From contig JBBTTE010000008.1 of assembly GCA_038064395.1 (NCBI GenBank), forward strand, positions 1-64,000: a stretch of 64,000 bases of DNA. Direction: 5' to 3'. How positions within the stretch are numbered: position 1 is the stretch's first letter; each line of letters opens with the position of its first letter. The translations under genes and the position numbers were made by a program. Below are positions 25,435-35,301 of this stretch, in pieces. Origin of the DNA: JBBTTE01 sp038064395. GTDB lineage: Bacteria; Patescibacteriota; Saccharimonadia; Saccharimonadales; UBA4665. The notes below the pieces were generated by a model. It was not told where the DNA came from and searched no databases. It saw only the letters and a list, made by a program, of their open reading frames with translations.

Positions 25435-26625
25435 TTATTTGCCAGTGGCTACGGCGCAAACTTCGCAGTCGTCTTCATCAGTGAATTCAGTGAGGAATTG
25501 CCTAGTAGCTTTGGGCCAAGGTTCTAGATCGTGAAAGCCTATGAGATCGGCAGCTTCGCGCAGCACCCACCCCATCCAGCCGTATAGCTTCGTTTTGCCC
25601 CATTCGACAGCCGCCCAGTGTGGACCAGCTGGAATAACGGCAATTGGGCGCTTGGCTACGTAACTTTTCATGTCTTTGCCGTCTTCACGTCTACGCAAGT
25701 TCTTAGCAACGAATTCGCCATCGCGCAGGGCTGTCTGAGCCAAGCCGCTGTAAGGAGTGTTGGCATTATCGCCAACAACAAAGATGTCGTCAGCAGCTTG
25801 CAGATAGACATCGACAGCAACCTTGCCACGACCCATCATAACGAAGTTGTTCTCGCTAAAGAACGGATGATTAGTAACGCCAGCCGTCCAGATGACAGTA
25901 TGGCTCCGGATAGGCTTGCCATTAACGGTTAAGCCGTCGACGCTTTGACCCTGCACGGCGCTGCCAACATAGAGCTTAACGCCTAGCTTCTTAAGACGTC
26001 GTTTAACGCGAGATGAAGTTAGCTTGGCCATGCGTGGTAAAAGGCGTGGCGCCGCTTCTATAAGGTCGACATGAACCTTGCGCGAATTAATGCCGTGGTT
26101 TTTCATAATGTACTTGAGATAGCTTGGTAGTTCACCGGCTAGCTCAATACCGGTCGGGCCAGCTCCAACAACAACGTAGTGAGGGTCTGGCTGCTTCTCG
26201 TCGGTAAGTTGCTCATGCAAATGCGCCTTGAACCGAGCCACTTCGGATTGCGACTTAATGCTGTAGGCATATTCAGACAGGCCAGGAATGCCAAAGTAGT
26301 TAGTGACTACCCCAAGCCCGATTATCAGGGTGTCGAACTCATAGATCTTGCCATCTTCAGTAGTTATTGTCTTGGCCTTGCGATCGATTGTCTTGGCGAC
26401 GCCACGGGCGATAGCAACATGCTTGCCTGCAAATATTTGAGCAATTGGAATACTCGAATTACTTCGTTTGCCGCCAGTAGCGGTGCGATAAAGCGTCGGA
26501 TAGTAGCGGAAATCCTCAGAGTCACTAAGTATGGTTACTTCAAACCGCGGATCGTCAGCTAATTCAAGGCCTGCCTTAGTTCCGCCAAACCCAGCACCAA
26601 CAATTAAAACGCGTTTTTTGCTCAT
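25435..26625 (-). CDS. ndh: Type II NADH dehydrogenase (NDH-2)
   Basis: NDH-2 passes electrons from NADH to membrane quinone without pumping ions. The 396-residue protein has the FAD motif GAGFGGTKAGLEL at 11-23, a second Rossmann motif VVGAGPTGIELAGEL for NADH, and the flavin-binding VFVVGDNA segment. The C-terminal part (GWMGWVLREAADL) can act as an amphipathic membrane anchor. A CEVC pair close to the end is unusual. With the lactate dehydrogenase-like gene nearby it suggests a quinone pool. Confidence 0.9.
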   Translation of the reverse strand: MSKKRVLIVGAGFGGTKAGLELADDPRFEVTILSDSEDFRYYPTLYRTATGGKRSNSSIPIAQIFAGKHVAIARGVAKTIDRKAKTITTEDGKIYEFDTLIIGLGVVTNYFGIPGLSEYAYSIKSQSEVARFKAHLHEQLTDEKQPDPHYVVVGAGPTGIELAGELPSYLKYIMKNHGINSRKVHVDLIEAAPRLLPRMAKLTSSRVKRRLKKLGVKLYVGSAVQGQSVDGLTVNGKPIRSHTVIWTAGVTNHPFFSENNFVMMGRGKVAVDVYLQAADDIFVVGDNANTPYSGLAQTALRDGEFVAKNLRRREDGKDMKSYVAKRPIAVIPAGPHWAAVEWGKTKLYGWMGWVLREAADLIGFHDLEPWPKATRQFLTEFTDEDDCEVCAVATGK

Positions 26626-26662
26626 AATACGCTTATGATTATACAGAGAAGAGGTCTAGAAG

Positions 26663-27745
26663 CTAGTCCTTAAGTAAGATGTCGATGTAGGCTTGCCATG
26701 TCTTATCTGTTTGGAGCGCTGGAATACCCTGTCTCAGTCTCTGCGCTGTATCAGATGAGTAGAAGCGCTTGATGGCCTTAGTGAGTGATTGAACGTCATC
26801 TGGCTCGCATAGTAGCCCGTCCACACCATCATTGACCTGTTTCGATAGAGAGCCAACAGAGGTAGCGATAACTGGTATGCCATGAGCGTGTGCGAGACCT
26901 ACATTCCAACTAGCGGTGCCACTCCTGTACGGGAGCACTAAGGCGTCTGCGCTGCTCAGAAGGCCTGCTATGGCCTCAGAAGCCACATAGCCCTCGTCAA
27001 TGGTCACTCTCGAGCCAAGACCAAGTTCTTCAATTATTTCATGGTACTGCTCGGTGCCACCCCAGAACTCGCCAGCGATATGAAGCTTAACGGATGGAAC
27101 TGCCGCTATTGCTCTCAACAAGACGTCCAAGCCCTTGTACGGCCGTATGAAGCCGAAGAAGACCAACTGGTGAGTCAGGGAGTGCTTCTTATTGACGGTA
27201 GGTGGCCCGCCTTGCAATATTAACGGCAAAGCAGCGGTACGAACCTTGGCCTTGCTCAAGTTGCGAGCAATAGCGGCCTGTTCGTCAGTATGCGTGATAA
27301 TATCATCTACTTTTGCTAGTAAGGAGCGCGTTAGGATACGGTCACCTTTCTTGGGGTGGTGCGCTAGGACATTGTGACAGATTATGGTTACCTTAGGTCG
27401 CTGCTTGCCCATGGCCTTAAGCATGTTCAGATATACCGGTCCTTGGATGGTTGGCACCCACCAAACGAGGATTACTTGGTCGTAATCTCTCAGCTTGCGA
27501 CCCCATTTGAGCCAGCCGATGGGGTTTTTCCACGACAGAACTCGCTTGGAATTGGCAAACGGTGTAAGTTCTGGCTTATCCTGGGGAACGAACTGGGCGC
27601 CAGGATAGAAGAACGGATATTGTGACTTCCAAGAAACAATAGTAACGTCATGCCCTGCCCGCTCGAGCCTGTTAGACAGTTCGGTGGTGTGCTGGGCAAT
27701 GCCTCCCTTGTATGGGTGAGTTGGACCTACAATTGCTATACGCAT
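26663..27745 (-). CDS. Family 4 glycosyltransferase
   Basis: A 360-residue GT-B enzyme. The N-terminal domain starts with IVGPTHPYKGGIAQHT. The C-terminal domain carries FFGFIRPYKGLDVLLRA, the AGEFWGG loop and the retaining-GT4 region from LVLPYRSGTASWNVGLA onward, although the usual EGFG glutamate is not obvious. It should add a sugar to an envelope glycan or lipid on the cytoplasmic side. An extended -10 box TGCTATACT lies 11 nt before the start. The gene is divergent from the flavoprotein at 27808. Confidence 0.85.
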   Translation of the reverse strand: MRIAIVGPTHPYKGGIAQHTTELSNRLERAGHDVTIVSWKSQYPFFYPGAQFVPQDKPELTPFANSKRVLSWKNPIGWLKWGRKLRDYDQVILVWWVPTIQGPVYLNMLKAMGKQRPKVTIICHNVLAHHPKKGDRILTRSLLAKVDDIITHTDEQAAIARNLSKAKVRTAALPLILQGGPPTVNKKHSLTHQLVFFGFIRPYKGLDVLLRAIAAVPSVKLHIAGEFWGGTEQYHEIIEELGLGSRVTIDEGYVASEAIAGLLSSADALVLPYRSGTASWNVGLAHAHGIPVIATSVGSLSKQVNDGVDGLLCEPDDVQSLTKAIKRFYSSDTAQRLRQGIPALQTDKTWQAYIDILLKD

Positions 27746-27807
27746 CAGTGCTTAAGAGTATAGCAAAGGCTTGCTTTTTGTAGGGTATACCCCTTAAGCT
27801 TAAGAAG

Positions 27808-29472
27808 ATGGATGAAATAAAAGATCAACTGAAGCAACAGGGCTTCACTGGTGAGATGGATGATTCGCCGACCACCCTTGATACCTATAGCCATGATGCG
27901 TCAATGTTCGAATTACGCCCCACTCTAGTCGTTTCGCCCAAAGACAGTAGCGACGTTGAGAAGTTGGTGAAGTACGTAGCTGCTAGCAAAAAGTCACATC
28001 CCAAGCTGAGCTTGACGGCTCGTTCGGCAGGCACTGATATGTCTGGTGGCGCAATCAATGATTCTATAATTGTTGATTTTCTGACGCACTTTAATAAGAT
28101 TACAAAGATTGCTGCCACATATGTGCAAACCCAGCCCGGGGTGTTTTATCGTGACTTTGACGTTGAGACTCGCAAGCAAGGCACGCTAATGCCAACTTAT
28201 CCTGCGTCGCGTGATTTGGCCAGCCTAGGAGGCATGGTTAATAACAATGCAGGAGGTGAAAAATCGCTTGAGTTTGGCAAGACCGAAGAGTTTGTTAATG
28301 AATTGCAGTTTGTCTTTGCTGACGGCGTTGAGCGAACCGTCAAACCACTGAGAAAGGCCGAACTGGATAAGAAGATGAAGCAAAAAGACTTCGAGGGTGA
28401 GGTCTACAGCCAGCTCTTCAAGCTGATAGATGGTAATTATGACAAGATTAAAGCCGCCAAACCACATGTTACCAAGAACTCCACTGGTTATAATCTGTGG
28501 GATGTCTGGGATCGTGAAACTGGTATCTTCGATCTGACTAAGTTGATTGTTGGCGCCCAAGGTACCCTCGGCTTCGTGACTGACATCAATATCAGAGTCG
28601 TTGATGCTAGGACTGACGAAGGGCTGCTTGTGCTCTTCATGAAAGATATTGACGATCTCGGTGAAGTTATTGACGTTGTGCTGAAGTCTAAGCCGTCACG
28701 TTTCGAGTCGTTTGATGATCAAACTTTGTGGTTGTCGATACGGTTTATGCCTAGTTTCCTAAAGATTTTGGGCTGGAAACGCTTCCTTCACCTAATATTT
28801 AGTCTGATACCGGACGGAATCCAGCTGCTTAGAGGCGTACCTAAACTCATCCTCATGATCTCCTTTAAGGGTAATAACGAAGAAGAAGTCAGGCAAAAAG
28901 TTCATGCACTGCACCTTGAGCTCAAGAAGCATCGAGCACGCTACGAAATAAACGGTTTCGAGGAAGCTCCTACAGAAGCCAAGTCAGAGAAGTTCTGGAT
29001 TATGCGTCGCTACAGTTTCCAGCTACTTAGGAGCAAGGTCAAGGACAAGCACACAGCGCCTTTTATTGATGACTTTGTCGTGCCTCCTAAGTATTTGACT
29101 GCTTTATTGCCTCAGCTAAGAGCCATCATTAAGAAGTACAAACTGTTCGCAACTATAGCTGGTCACATGGGCGATGGTAACTTTCACGTTATTCCGCTGA
29201 TGAAACTAGAAGATCCAGAAGACCGCAAGAAGATATTGCCAGCTATGAAAGCAGTTAATAACCTAGTGCTCAAGTATGGTGGATCACTGTCTGGTGAGCA
29301 TAACGATGGCTTAGTGCGTGGCCCGTGGCTGAAGATGATGTACGGCGATGAAGTGCTCGACCTTTTCAAGCAGGCCAAAGACATTATGGATCCTCAACAC
29401 ATCTTCAACCCGCACAAGAAGGCCAACGCCGATTGGGAGTACAGTTTCTCCCATATTCGTGAGCATTTCTAA
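27808..29472 (+). CDS. FAD-linked oxidase, D-lactate dehydrogenase-like (GlcD family)
   Basis: The 554-residue protein has a PCMH-type FAD domain (SLTARSAGTDMSGGAIND near 70, ASLGGMVNNNAGGEKS near 140). The cap domain is typical of D-lactate/glycolate oxidoreductases and holds AGHMGDGNFHVIPL and GSLSGEHNDGLVRGPWL near the end. These enzymes oxidise a 2-hydroxyacid and reduce quinone or another acceptor. No iron-sulfur domain follows, unlike the fused Dld/GlcDF forms. It may feed electrons into the same pool as NDH-2. The substrate is inferred, not proven. Confidence 0.83.
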   Translation: MDEIKDQLKQQGFTGEMDDSPTTLDTYSHDASMFELRPTLVVSPKDSSDVEKLVKYVAASKKSHPKLSLTARSAGTDMSGGAINDSIIVDFLTHFNKITKIAATYVQTQPGVFYRDFDVETRKQGTLMPTYPASRDLASLGGMVNNNAGGEKSLEFGKTEEFVNELQFVFADGVERTVKPLRKAELDKKMKQKDFEGEVYSQLFKLIDGNYDKIKAAKPHVTKNSTGYNLWDVWDRETGIFDLTKLIVGAQGTLGFVTDINIRVVDARTDEGLLVLFMKDIDDLGEVIDVVLKSKPSRFESFDDQTLWLSIRFMPSFLKILGWKRFLHLIFSLIPDGIQLLRGVPKLILMISFKGNNEEEVRQKVHALHLELKKHRARYEINGFEEAPTEAKSEKFWIMRRYSFQLLRSKVKDKHTAPFIDDFVVPPKYLTALLPQLRAIIKKYKLFATIAGHMGDGNFHVIPLMKLEDPEDRKKILPAMKAVNNLVLKYGGSLSGEHNDGLVRGPWLKMMYGDEVLDLFKQAKDIMDPQHIFNPHKKANADWEYSFSHIREHF

Positions 29473-29490
29473 AAAACTAAGATTCACGGC

Positions 29491-29519
29491 TTGTGCATTG
29501 CTAACTATGATTATATAGT
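29491..29519 (+). promoter_or_regulatory. Leaderless promoter of the gene at 29526
   Basis: TTGTGC (29491-29496), a 17-nt spacer and TATAGT (29514-29519). The start codon begins at the seventh base after the -10 box, the standard transcription start, so the mRNA should start with its ATG. Confidence 0.6.
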
Positions 29520-29525
29520 ATACTG

Positions 29526-30200
29526 ATGACGATCAGAGATTGCTTGCCCACCCAGCTGGTGGCTGAGGAGCTTATACCTGACAAAGTGGTGCTCGACACC
29601 CTGAGCTCTAACAAAAAATATGGCATGTCTGACCTATTCTTGTGGTCATACCCTGAGACTCCTCAAGTCACTATACAAGCAGGTGGTCCTCGTACTCAGC
29701 CGCTCGAAGCAGTTGAAGAGTATCTTGTAACGAGCCGCGCTCAGCTATATGAGTTTGAAGCTGAAGCTGCCAAAGAGGATGCCTACGGTAATGGTCGTAC
29801 TGATGAGGTGGCACGGGGACATATGACAGTTCACCTACAGCTCGAGCTACTTAATATGGTTGACGGTTTCTATAAAGGACAATTAGCTAGTGGCAATAGT
29901 CCAGATCAAGCGATTGCTTGGCTATTCGATTACGTGGATCAGCAGGATGAAGCTGCAAAGAAGCGCTATGGGGAGTTTATGTTTGAAGCAATTCAGAAAG
30001 GCAACATATTGCCTGATGAGCTGCCCGAGACGCCTGCTGACACCATTGCGCAGTTGCTTTTGGCTGACAGTGATCACTGGGTGTTGAGAGGACAGAACTA
30101 TAACATGAACCAGTGGCGGCGTCGTCTAGATAGGCTTGCTTTTGAGCGCATGTCAGCAATGGCATTAGTTCGAATGGTTGACTCTGCTAATTCTCTCTAA
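29526..30200 (+). CDS. Hypothetical soluble protein
   Basis: No family recognised. The 224-residue product is acidic and mostly helical in appearance, without signal peptide or membrane segment. Tryptophan and charged residues cluster near the C-terminus (QNYNMNQWRRRLDRLAFERM). Its stop codon overlaps that of the opposing flippase-like gene by 4 nt. Codon use matches the neighbours, so it is a real gene. Confidence 0.65.
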   Translation: MTIRDCLPTQLVAEELIPDKVVLDTLSSNKKYGMSDLFLWSYPETPQVTIQAGGPRTQPLEAVEEYLVTSRAQLYEFEAEAAKEDAYGNGRTDEVARGHMTVHLQLELLNMVDGFYKGQLASGNSPDQAIAWLFDYVDQQDEAAKKRYGEFMFEAIQKGNILPDELPETPADTIAQLLLADSDHWVLRGQNYNMNQWRRRLDRLAFERMSAMALVRMVDSANSL

Positions 30201-31051
30201 GCTTTGAGTTGCCTGCGAGCGTGGGTACCGAATATGAACAAAGCCAGTATAAGTAGCAGAACGACATACATGGCGCGGTCGAGAATGTTGGCAGCGACAA
30301 TTGTCGAACTATCGATATGGTGCAGTCTTTGGGTGAATAGCAGGAATGACTCGCGGAAACCGATCGCGCCCGGTGTTATTGACACGAATAGAGCAAAGTT
30401 GGCCGCACCTGTGTAGATAATGGCTTGCGACAGACTTATGTTCGGATCAATAGCGCTTAGCTCTGTGTAATAAATAGCAGCTACCAGCACAACTTGTAGC
30501 AGCGACGCAGCCGCCAGGAAGTACCAACCAGTCAGGTCAAGCTTGCTCAGACGATTTAATGCCCGAGGGTCTTTGCGCAGCGCCAAAAGAACTATTATTC
30601 CCAGCACTACAGGCACGATTAACCACCACTTAAGAATGCCGAAGAATAGGAACATGCCGCTGAAAGCCGCATAGAAAAAGTAATAAACAAAAGTAGCAAC
30701 TGTGTAGTCCTTAAGATTCAGCTTGTATTTGCTCTTGAGATAAACGGCACGGAAGGCTGGCCCACTCTGTAAAGGCCCAAAGAAGTTAACGACCGAAGAA
30801 TAGGCCGTAAGCAGCAGACTCTCGGAGTTACCCATCTTGATCTTGCATAACCGAAGCGTACTGGAGTTGATAAGCGCCAAGGCTCCAACGGTGCCGAAAT
30901 AAAGAAGCAGTATTATAGCAATGACACTCAAGGAAGTGCGCTGAAGTTGCTCGCCGACACTAGGATTATGAATGAAGTAGTATACAAACGCCGCAATCGT
31001 GCCAATAACAATGCCGATAGCTGCAATCGGACGCCAGGGTGGTAGCTTCAT
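30197..31051 (-). CDS. UPF0104 / AglD2-like membrane flippase-type protein
   Basis: A 284-residue polytopic membrane protein of the family that includes the lysylphosphatidylglycerol synthase membrane domain. About seven helices are visible. The family pattern of a short polar motif ITPGAIGFRESFLL, with the conserved Pro-Gly and Glu, lies near the C-terminus. Members are associated with flipping or modifying lipid-linked intermediates. A TACTAT box is 9 nt before the start. Another member of the family is encoded at 38069. Confidence 0.75.
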   Translation of the reverse strand: MKLPPWRPIAAIGIVIGTIAAFVYYFIHNPSVGEQLQRTSLSVIAIILLLYFGTVGALALINSSTLRLCKIKMGNSESLLLTAYSSVVNFFGPLQSGPAFRAVYLKSKYKLNLKDYTVATFVYYFFYAAFSGMFLFFGILKWWLIVPVVLGIIVLLALRKDPRALNRLSKLDLTGWYFLAAASLLQVVLVAAIYYTELSAIDPNISLSQAIIYTGAANFALFVSITPGAIGFRESFLLFTQRLHHIDSSTIVAANILDRAMYVVLLLILALFIFGTHARRQLKA

Positions 31052-31133
31052 AATGTACTAATAGTAGCCTAAAACTGTCGCTTGGGCCTACATTAACTTG
31101 GTTTCGGGCTATACTAGAATGCAGACTTTAGCT

Positions 31134-32654
31134 ATGAAACAAACTCATAAATCATTCACGCAGCGTTGCATTGATATAACTGGCAGCCAGAAGTTCTTCT
31201 GGGGTGTTATCGCCTTGCTGGTGTTACAAGCATCTTGGATTGCTCTCAGCGGACGCTATCCAATGGCGTTTGATGAAGACTTCCACATCGGTATTATCAC
31301 CCTGTACGCTCATCACTTGAGTCCTGTTTGGTCGTCGCAGCCGGACGGAGCTAATATGTTTGGTGCAATTGCGCGAGATCCATCGTATCTCTACCACTAT
31401 CTGATGAGCTTCCCTTACCGATTGATAGGAGTGTTTACCGATAATCAAACAATCCAGGTGCTAATCCTTCGGTTTCTAAATATTGGGCTGTTTGCAACTG
31501 GCCTTGGTTTGTATCGCCAACTCCTACTCAAGACTGGGGTCGCCAAAAGCCTAGTGCACCTTAGTTTGCTAGTCCTGGTATTGCTGCCCGTTGTTCCCTT
31601 GCTGGCGGCGCAGGTCAATTACGATAATCTCTTCCTGCCGCTGACTGCCTTGGCAATGCTACTGACTGTTAGCTTTGACAAAACCCTTAGTAAGGGTCGG
31701 TTTGACCTCAAGGTTTTCCTCCAACTACTGATTGTTTGCATGGCAAACAGTCTGGTAAAGTACGCTTTCCTGCCCATATTTGTAGCTACTATCGGCTTCG
31801 TGGTTGTTCGTATATGGCTACGCTACCGTTCACTCACCAAGCTGTGGTCGGGCGTAGTGGCAAGTTGGAAGCGACTGGTAGGCTGGTCGAGAGTTGGGCT
31901 GGTATTGGGATTCGTTGTTCTCTTCGGCCTGTGCCTGGAGCGCTATGGAGTTAATCTCATTCGCTATCATACGCCAGTTCCCGACTGTTCAAAGGTTCTG
32001 ACGGTCGAACAGTGTAGTGAGTATGGTCCATGGATTCGTGACTACACGCTCAAAATTAATAAGGTCGAAGCCTCGCATAGTCCGATTACTTTTACTCATG
32101 AATGGTTCTACGGGATGTGGCTACGAACGTTCTTCGCTGTCGATGGGCCAGCAACTGGGTTTCAGACGCGAGGACCTCTAGTTGTGCCTGGGCTATCGGC
32201 TATTATGTTTGGCGTTGCCAGTGGCGTGGCTTTCTTGCTTGCTCTGCCGCGTCTATTGAAACGTTATGACCGTGTAGTGATCGCCCTATTCTTCACTGTG
32301 ACGGTGATTTTCATCGGTCTTCTTTGGCTTGATGAGTTTGAAGCATTCGTTAGAACTGGTAAGCCGGTAGCAATAAATGGCCGATACTTGCTGCCTGTAA
32401 TGCCGTTATTGCTTCTTATGGCCGTTGCTTCGTGGAACGAACTGCTGGGTCGATTACGAATAGTCAAATTAGTCCTGGCTGCTACAGCCATCCTTTGTCT
32501 GCTCTGGGGCGGCGGTGCTCTTACCTATATATTGCGCAGCAACGATAGCTGGTACTGGCCGGGCTCTTTCACGCGTCAGGCTAATCATGCTATTCAGAAT
32601 ACGCTCGGACCTATAACGCCAGGCTACGATCAGAATACCCAGTTCTTGCACTAG
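31134..32654 (+). CDS. GT-C-type membrane glycosyltransferase (DUF2142-like)
   Basis: A 506-residue polytopic protein with about ten helices. The first extracytoplasmic loop carries acidic residues (AFDEDFHIG), as in GT-C enzymes that use lipid-phosphate sugars. A large second loop with cysteines (PDCSKVLTVEQCSEYG) faces outward. An ATG at 31134 is preferred because TATACT at 31110-31115 implies transcription starting after the upstream TTG (31098) and ATG (31119). It probably glycosylates a surface polymer or protein. Confidence 0.72.
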   Translation: MKQTHKSFTQRCIDITGSQKFFWGVIALLVLQASWIALSGRYPMAFDEDFHIGIITLYAHHLSPVWSSQPDGANMFGAIARDPSYLYHYLMSFPYRLIGVFTDNQTIQVLILRFLNIGLFATGLGLYRQLLLKTGVAKSLVHLSLLVLVLLPVVPLLAAQVNYDNLFLPLTALAMLLTVSFDKTLSKGRFDLKVFLQLLIVCMANSLVKYAFLPIFVATIGFVVVRIWLRYRSLTKLWSGVVASWKRLVGWSRVGLVLGFVVLFGLCLERYGVNLIRYHTPVPDCSKVLTVEQCSEYGPWIRDYTLKINKVEASHSPITFTHEWFYGMWLRTFFAVDGPATGFQTRGPLVVPGLSAIMFGVASGVAFLLALPRLLKRYDRVVIALFFTVTVIFIGLLWLDEFEAFVRTGKPVAINGRYLLPVMPLLLLMAVASWNELLGRLRIVKLVLAATAILCLLWGGGALTYILRSNDSWYWPGSFTRQANHAIQNTLGPITPGYDQNTQFLH

Positions 32655-33595
32655 CTATCGAAGCGTTGACGCTTAGTCTGCTCCAAGTTGTTTTCGATTA
32701 GAACGCGGTTAATACGAATCAGGTCGGCGATAATGTTGAGTACCAGACATAAGAAAGCGGCTATCATCAATAGTGACCCAACTAGCAGTGACTGAACGTG
32801 GCCGCTGGTTGTGCCTTCTCGTACGCTTAGCAGAATAAATCTAGCGAATGGCACCAAGCCTGCCACAAATAGAATTGCCCCCAGCCAGCCGAAGATTATG
32901 TACGGCTTGTACATAACGTAAGCTCGAATTATTGTAACTGCCGATTTGCGGACGTGTTCAAAGGTTGAATTAAATAGCCTTGATTCGCGTAGCTTGGGGT
33001 TGGTGTCGATTTCGACACTTTCTATGTGTAGACCTTTGTTGCCTGCTTGGATTATCGTTTCGGTACAGTAACTGAATCTAGTAATAGTGTTAAGGCGCAT
33101 CAGGGATTCACGGCTGTAGGCACGGAATCCGCTAGCAGCGTCAGGCAGACTGGTGCCAGCTGCCTTGTTTACCACGGCACTGCCCAGGCGTTGTAAGAGC
33201 TTCTTAGTGGGTGAAAAGTGGCTAATCTTGTGTGTCTGGCGGTCACCGATCACGATGTCAGCTTTGCCGTCAATGATTGGCTGGACTAAGTCGGCAATTC
33301 TAGTCTGCGGATACTGATTATCACCATCGGTGTTCACAACTATGTCGGCGCCCAGTTCCAGAGCTCTTTGCACGCCGTCGTGGAAGGATCTGCCTAGGCC
33401 TTGGTTGCGTGCGTGGCGTACGAAGTGCTTAACGCCGTGACTGCGCGCCACATCAATCGTCCTGTCGGTAGATCCGTCGTCAACTACTAGCACGATGATC
33501 TCGTCAACGCCGTCTATCTTGTCTGGTATGCTCTCGAGCACCAGAGGCAGCGTTGCTTCTTCATTCAGACAGGGTATTTGAACTACAACCTTCAT
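32651..33595 (-). CDS. Polyprenyl-phosphate glycosyltransferase (GT2, DPM1/GtrB-like)
   Basis: A 314-residue protein with a GT-A domain: IPCLNEEATLPLVLESI at 7-23, VVDDGSTDRT and the metal-binding VNTDGDNQYP. Two C-terminal membrane helices (about 237-260 and 273-295) follow. This layout belongs to enzymes that load a sugar onto undecaprenyl or dolichyl phosphate. Its product could be the donor for the GT-C protein encoded on the opposite strand, with which it shares the stop tetranucleotide CTAG. TATACT lies 8 nt before the start. Confidence 0.85.
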   Translation of the reverse strand: MKVVVQIPCLNEEATLPLVLESIPDKIDGVDEIIVLVVDDGSTDRTIDVARSHGVKHFVRHARNQGLGRSFHDGVQRALELGADIVVNTDGDNQYPQTRIADLVQPIIDGKADIVIGDRQTHKISHFSPTKKLLQRLGSAVVNKAAGTSLPDAASGFRAYSRESLMRLNTITRFSYCTETIIQAGNKGLHIESVEIDTNPKLRESRLFNSTFEHVRKSAVTIIRAYVMYKPYIIFGWLGAILFVAGLVPFARFILLSVREGTTSGHVQSLLVGSLLMIAAFLCLVLNIIADLIRINRVLIENNLEQTKRQRFDS

Positions 33596-33694
33596 GACCT
33601 ACAAGTATAGCTTACAGAGGTGATAATGAACAGAGCGTGCTCAAAAAAAGATTCGCATCATAGCCCCAAAATCGGTATAATAGAGCCTAATTTG

Positions 33695-35266
33695 ATGCCA
33701 CAAAAATCTCGCCGCACCCCTGTTAATGCCAGAGCCGCAAAAGCGCAGCCCGTTCAAGATATGGTCACGGCTAAGCAGCAGGCGTCTCAATTCCCCAGTG
33801 TTGGCATGACTTTGCCTAGCTATCAATATGATCCACGAGACAGGCACAAGAGAGCCAAAAGCGGATCTGTTCTTCTCAAGAAAAGTCGCTGGCGCAAGTT
33901 CAAGGAAGGCATAACTCTGAAGCGTAGCGTTATTGCCATGGCAATCCTATTGGTGTTGATCGGTGGTTGGCTAGGTGGTAAATTCATCTACAACACACAC
34001 AAGATATTTGGCGGGAATATATTTAGCGTACTTAGGAGTACGAAGCTTCGTGGTGAAAACGAAGGAAGGGTCAATATTCTATTAGCTGGTAACTCGGCTG
34101 ATGACCCAGGACACAATGGCGCTAATCTGACGGACTCCATCATGGTAATGAGTATTGATACTAAGCAGAACAAGGCTTTCTTGCTTAGTGTGCCCCGAGA
34201 TCTCTGGGTGCACATACCTGGTGACGGACACTCCAAGATAAACGAGGCCTACGTTACGGGTGAAGACACTAACTTCGATGAGGATGGTTACCCTAAGGGT
34301 GGAATGGGTCAGCTTGAGCAAATAGTCAGCCAAAGCCTGGGTATCCCGATACACTATTACGCTCTGATTGATTACAACGCCCTGCGCCAGTCAGTTGATG
34401 CTGTTGGCGGTGTTGATATTACGGTTAAGAGTAGCGACCCACGCGGACTGTATGACCCTAATATTGACTGGGAGACTAGAGGCCCGCTAGTTAAGTTATC
34501 CAATGGCCCGCATCACCTTAATGGACGACAAGCGCTTGATCTGGCAAGGGCACGGGGCGACTCCTATAATTCCTACGGATTTGCGGCTAGCGACTTCGAT
34601 AGAACCGAACACCAGCGCCAACTACTGGTTGCACTTAAGACCAAGGCCGTCTCGGCTGGTGTTATAGCTAACCCCGCTAAGCTTAGTAGTCTGTCCGACT
34701 CAATCGGTAATAACGTAAAGACTGACTTCAAGCTTAGTGAAGTGCATCGTCTCTATGACATAACCAAGCTTATCGACAGCAATAGTATACAATCGCTTAG
34801 TCTCAATAAAGCTGGAGGCAAAAACCTGCTTGCTAGCTACTCTTCTCCGGGTGGCCAGTCAGCGCTGATACCAGCAGCCGGCCTAGATGACTTTAGCGCC
34901 ATAAAGGCCTTTGTACGTAAGCAAATGACTGCAAGCAAGGTTGTTCAAGAAGACGCCAAGGTGGTAGTTCTGAACGGTACTACGATTAACGGATTAGCCG
35001 TCAAGATAGGGACCAACCTAACTAACAAAGAGTTTAATGTCGATTCTATCGGTGATTCGCTTAACTCAGCACAGGCTACGACAGCCATCATTGATAATGC
35101 AGCTGGTAAAAAGCCCGCCACCAAAGCCGCCTTGGCCAAACTCTTCGGTAGCCACCTCACTACTCAGAACCCCTACGTCAATAAGTACGACGCTGATTTC
35201 ATAATAATTTTGGGTTCTGACCAAAGCAAAGCCTTGGCCGCTGACTCTACCCCTGTGCAGCAATAG
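33695..35266 (+). CDS. LytR-CpsA-Psr (LCP) family wall-polymer ligase
   Basis: LCP enzymes attach lipid-linked glycopolymers to peptidoglycan or proteins. From the ATG at 33695 the product is 523 residues: a long basic cytoplasmic N-terminus, one membrane helix (about 80-100), and the LCP domain with NILLAGNSADD, LTDSIMVMSID, SVPRDLWVHIPG and ASDFDRTEHQRQLL (catalytic-type Asp and Arg residues). A LytR_C domain (VVVLNGTTINGLA) ends the protein. The upstream in-frame ATG at 33620 precedes the -10 box TATAAT (33676-33681) and is not used in this reading. Confidence 0.9.
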   Translation: MPQKSRRTPVNARAAKAQPVQDMVTAKQQASQFPSVGMTLPSYQYDPRDRHKRAKSGSVLLKKSRWRKFKEGITLKRSVIAMAILLVLIGGWLGGKFIYNTHKIFGGNIFSVLRSTKLRGENEGRVNILLAGNSADDPGHNGANLTDSIMVMSIDTKQNKAFLLSVPRDLWVHIPGDGHSKINEAYVTGEDTNFDEDGYPKGGMGQLEQIVSQSLGIPIHYYALIDYNALRQSVDAVGGVDITVKSSDPRGLYDPNIDWETRGPLVKLSNGPHHLNGRQALDLARARGDSYNSYGFAASDFDRTEHQRQLLVALKTKAVSAGVIANPAKLSSLSDSIGNNVKTDFKLSEVHRLYDITKLIDSNSIQSLSLNKAGGKNLLASYSSPGGQSALIPAAGLDDFSAIKAFVRKQMTASKVVQEDAKVVVLNGTTINGLAVKIGTNLTNKEFNVDSIGDSLNSAQATTAIIDNAAGKKPATKAALAKLFGSHLTTQNPYVNKYDADFIIILGSDQSKALAADSTPVQQ

Positions 35267-35301
35267 ATATAATCGTAATCCAATGGTATTATAGCCATAG
35301 T

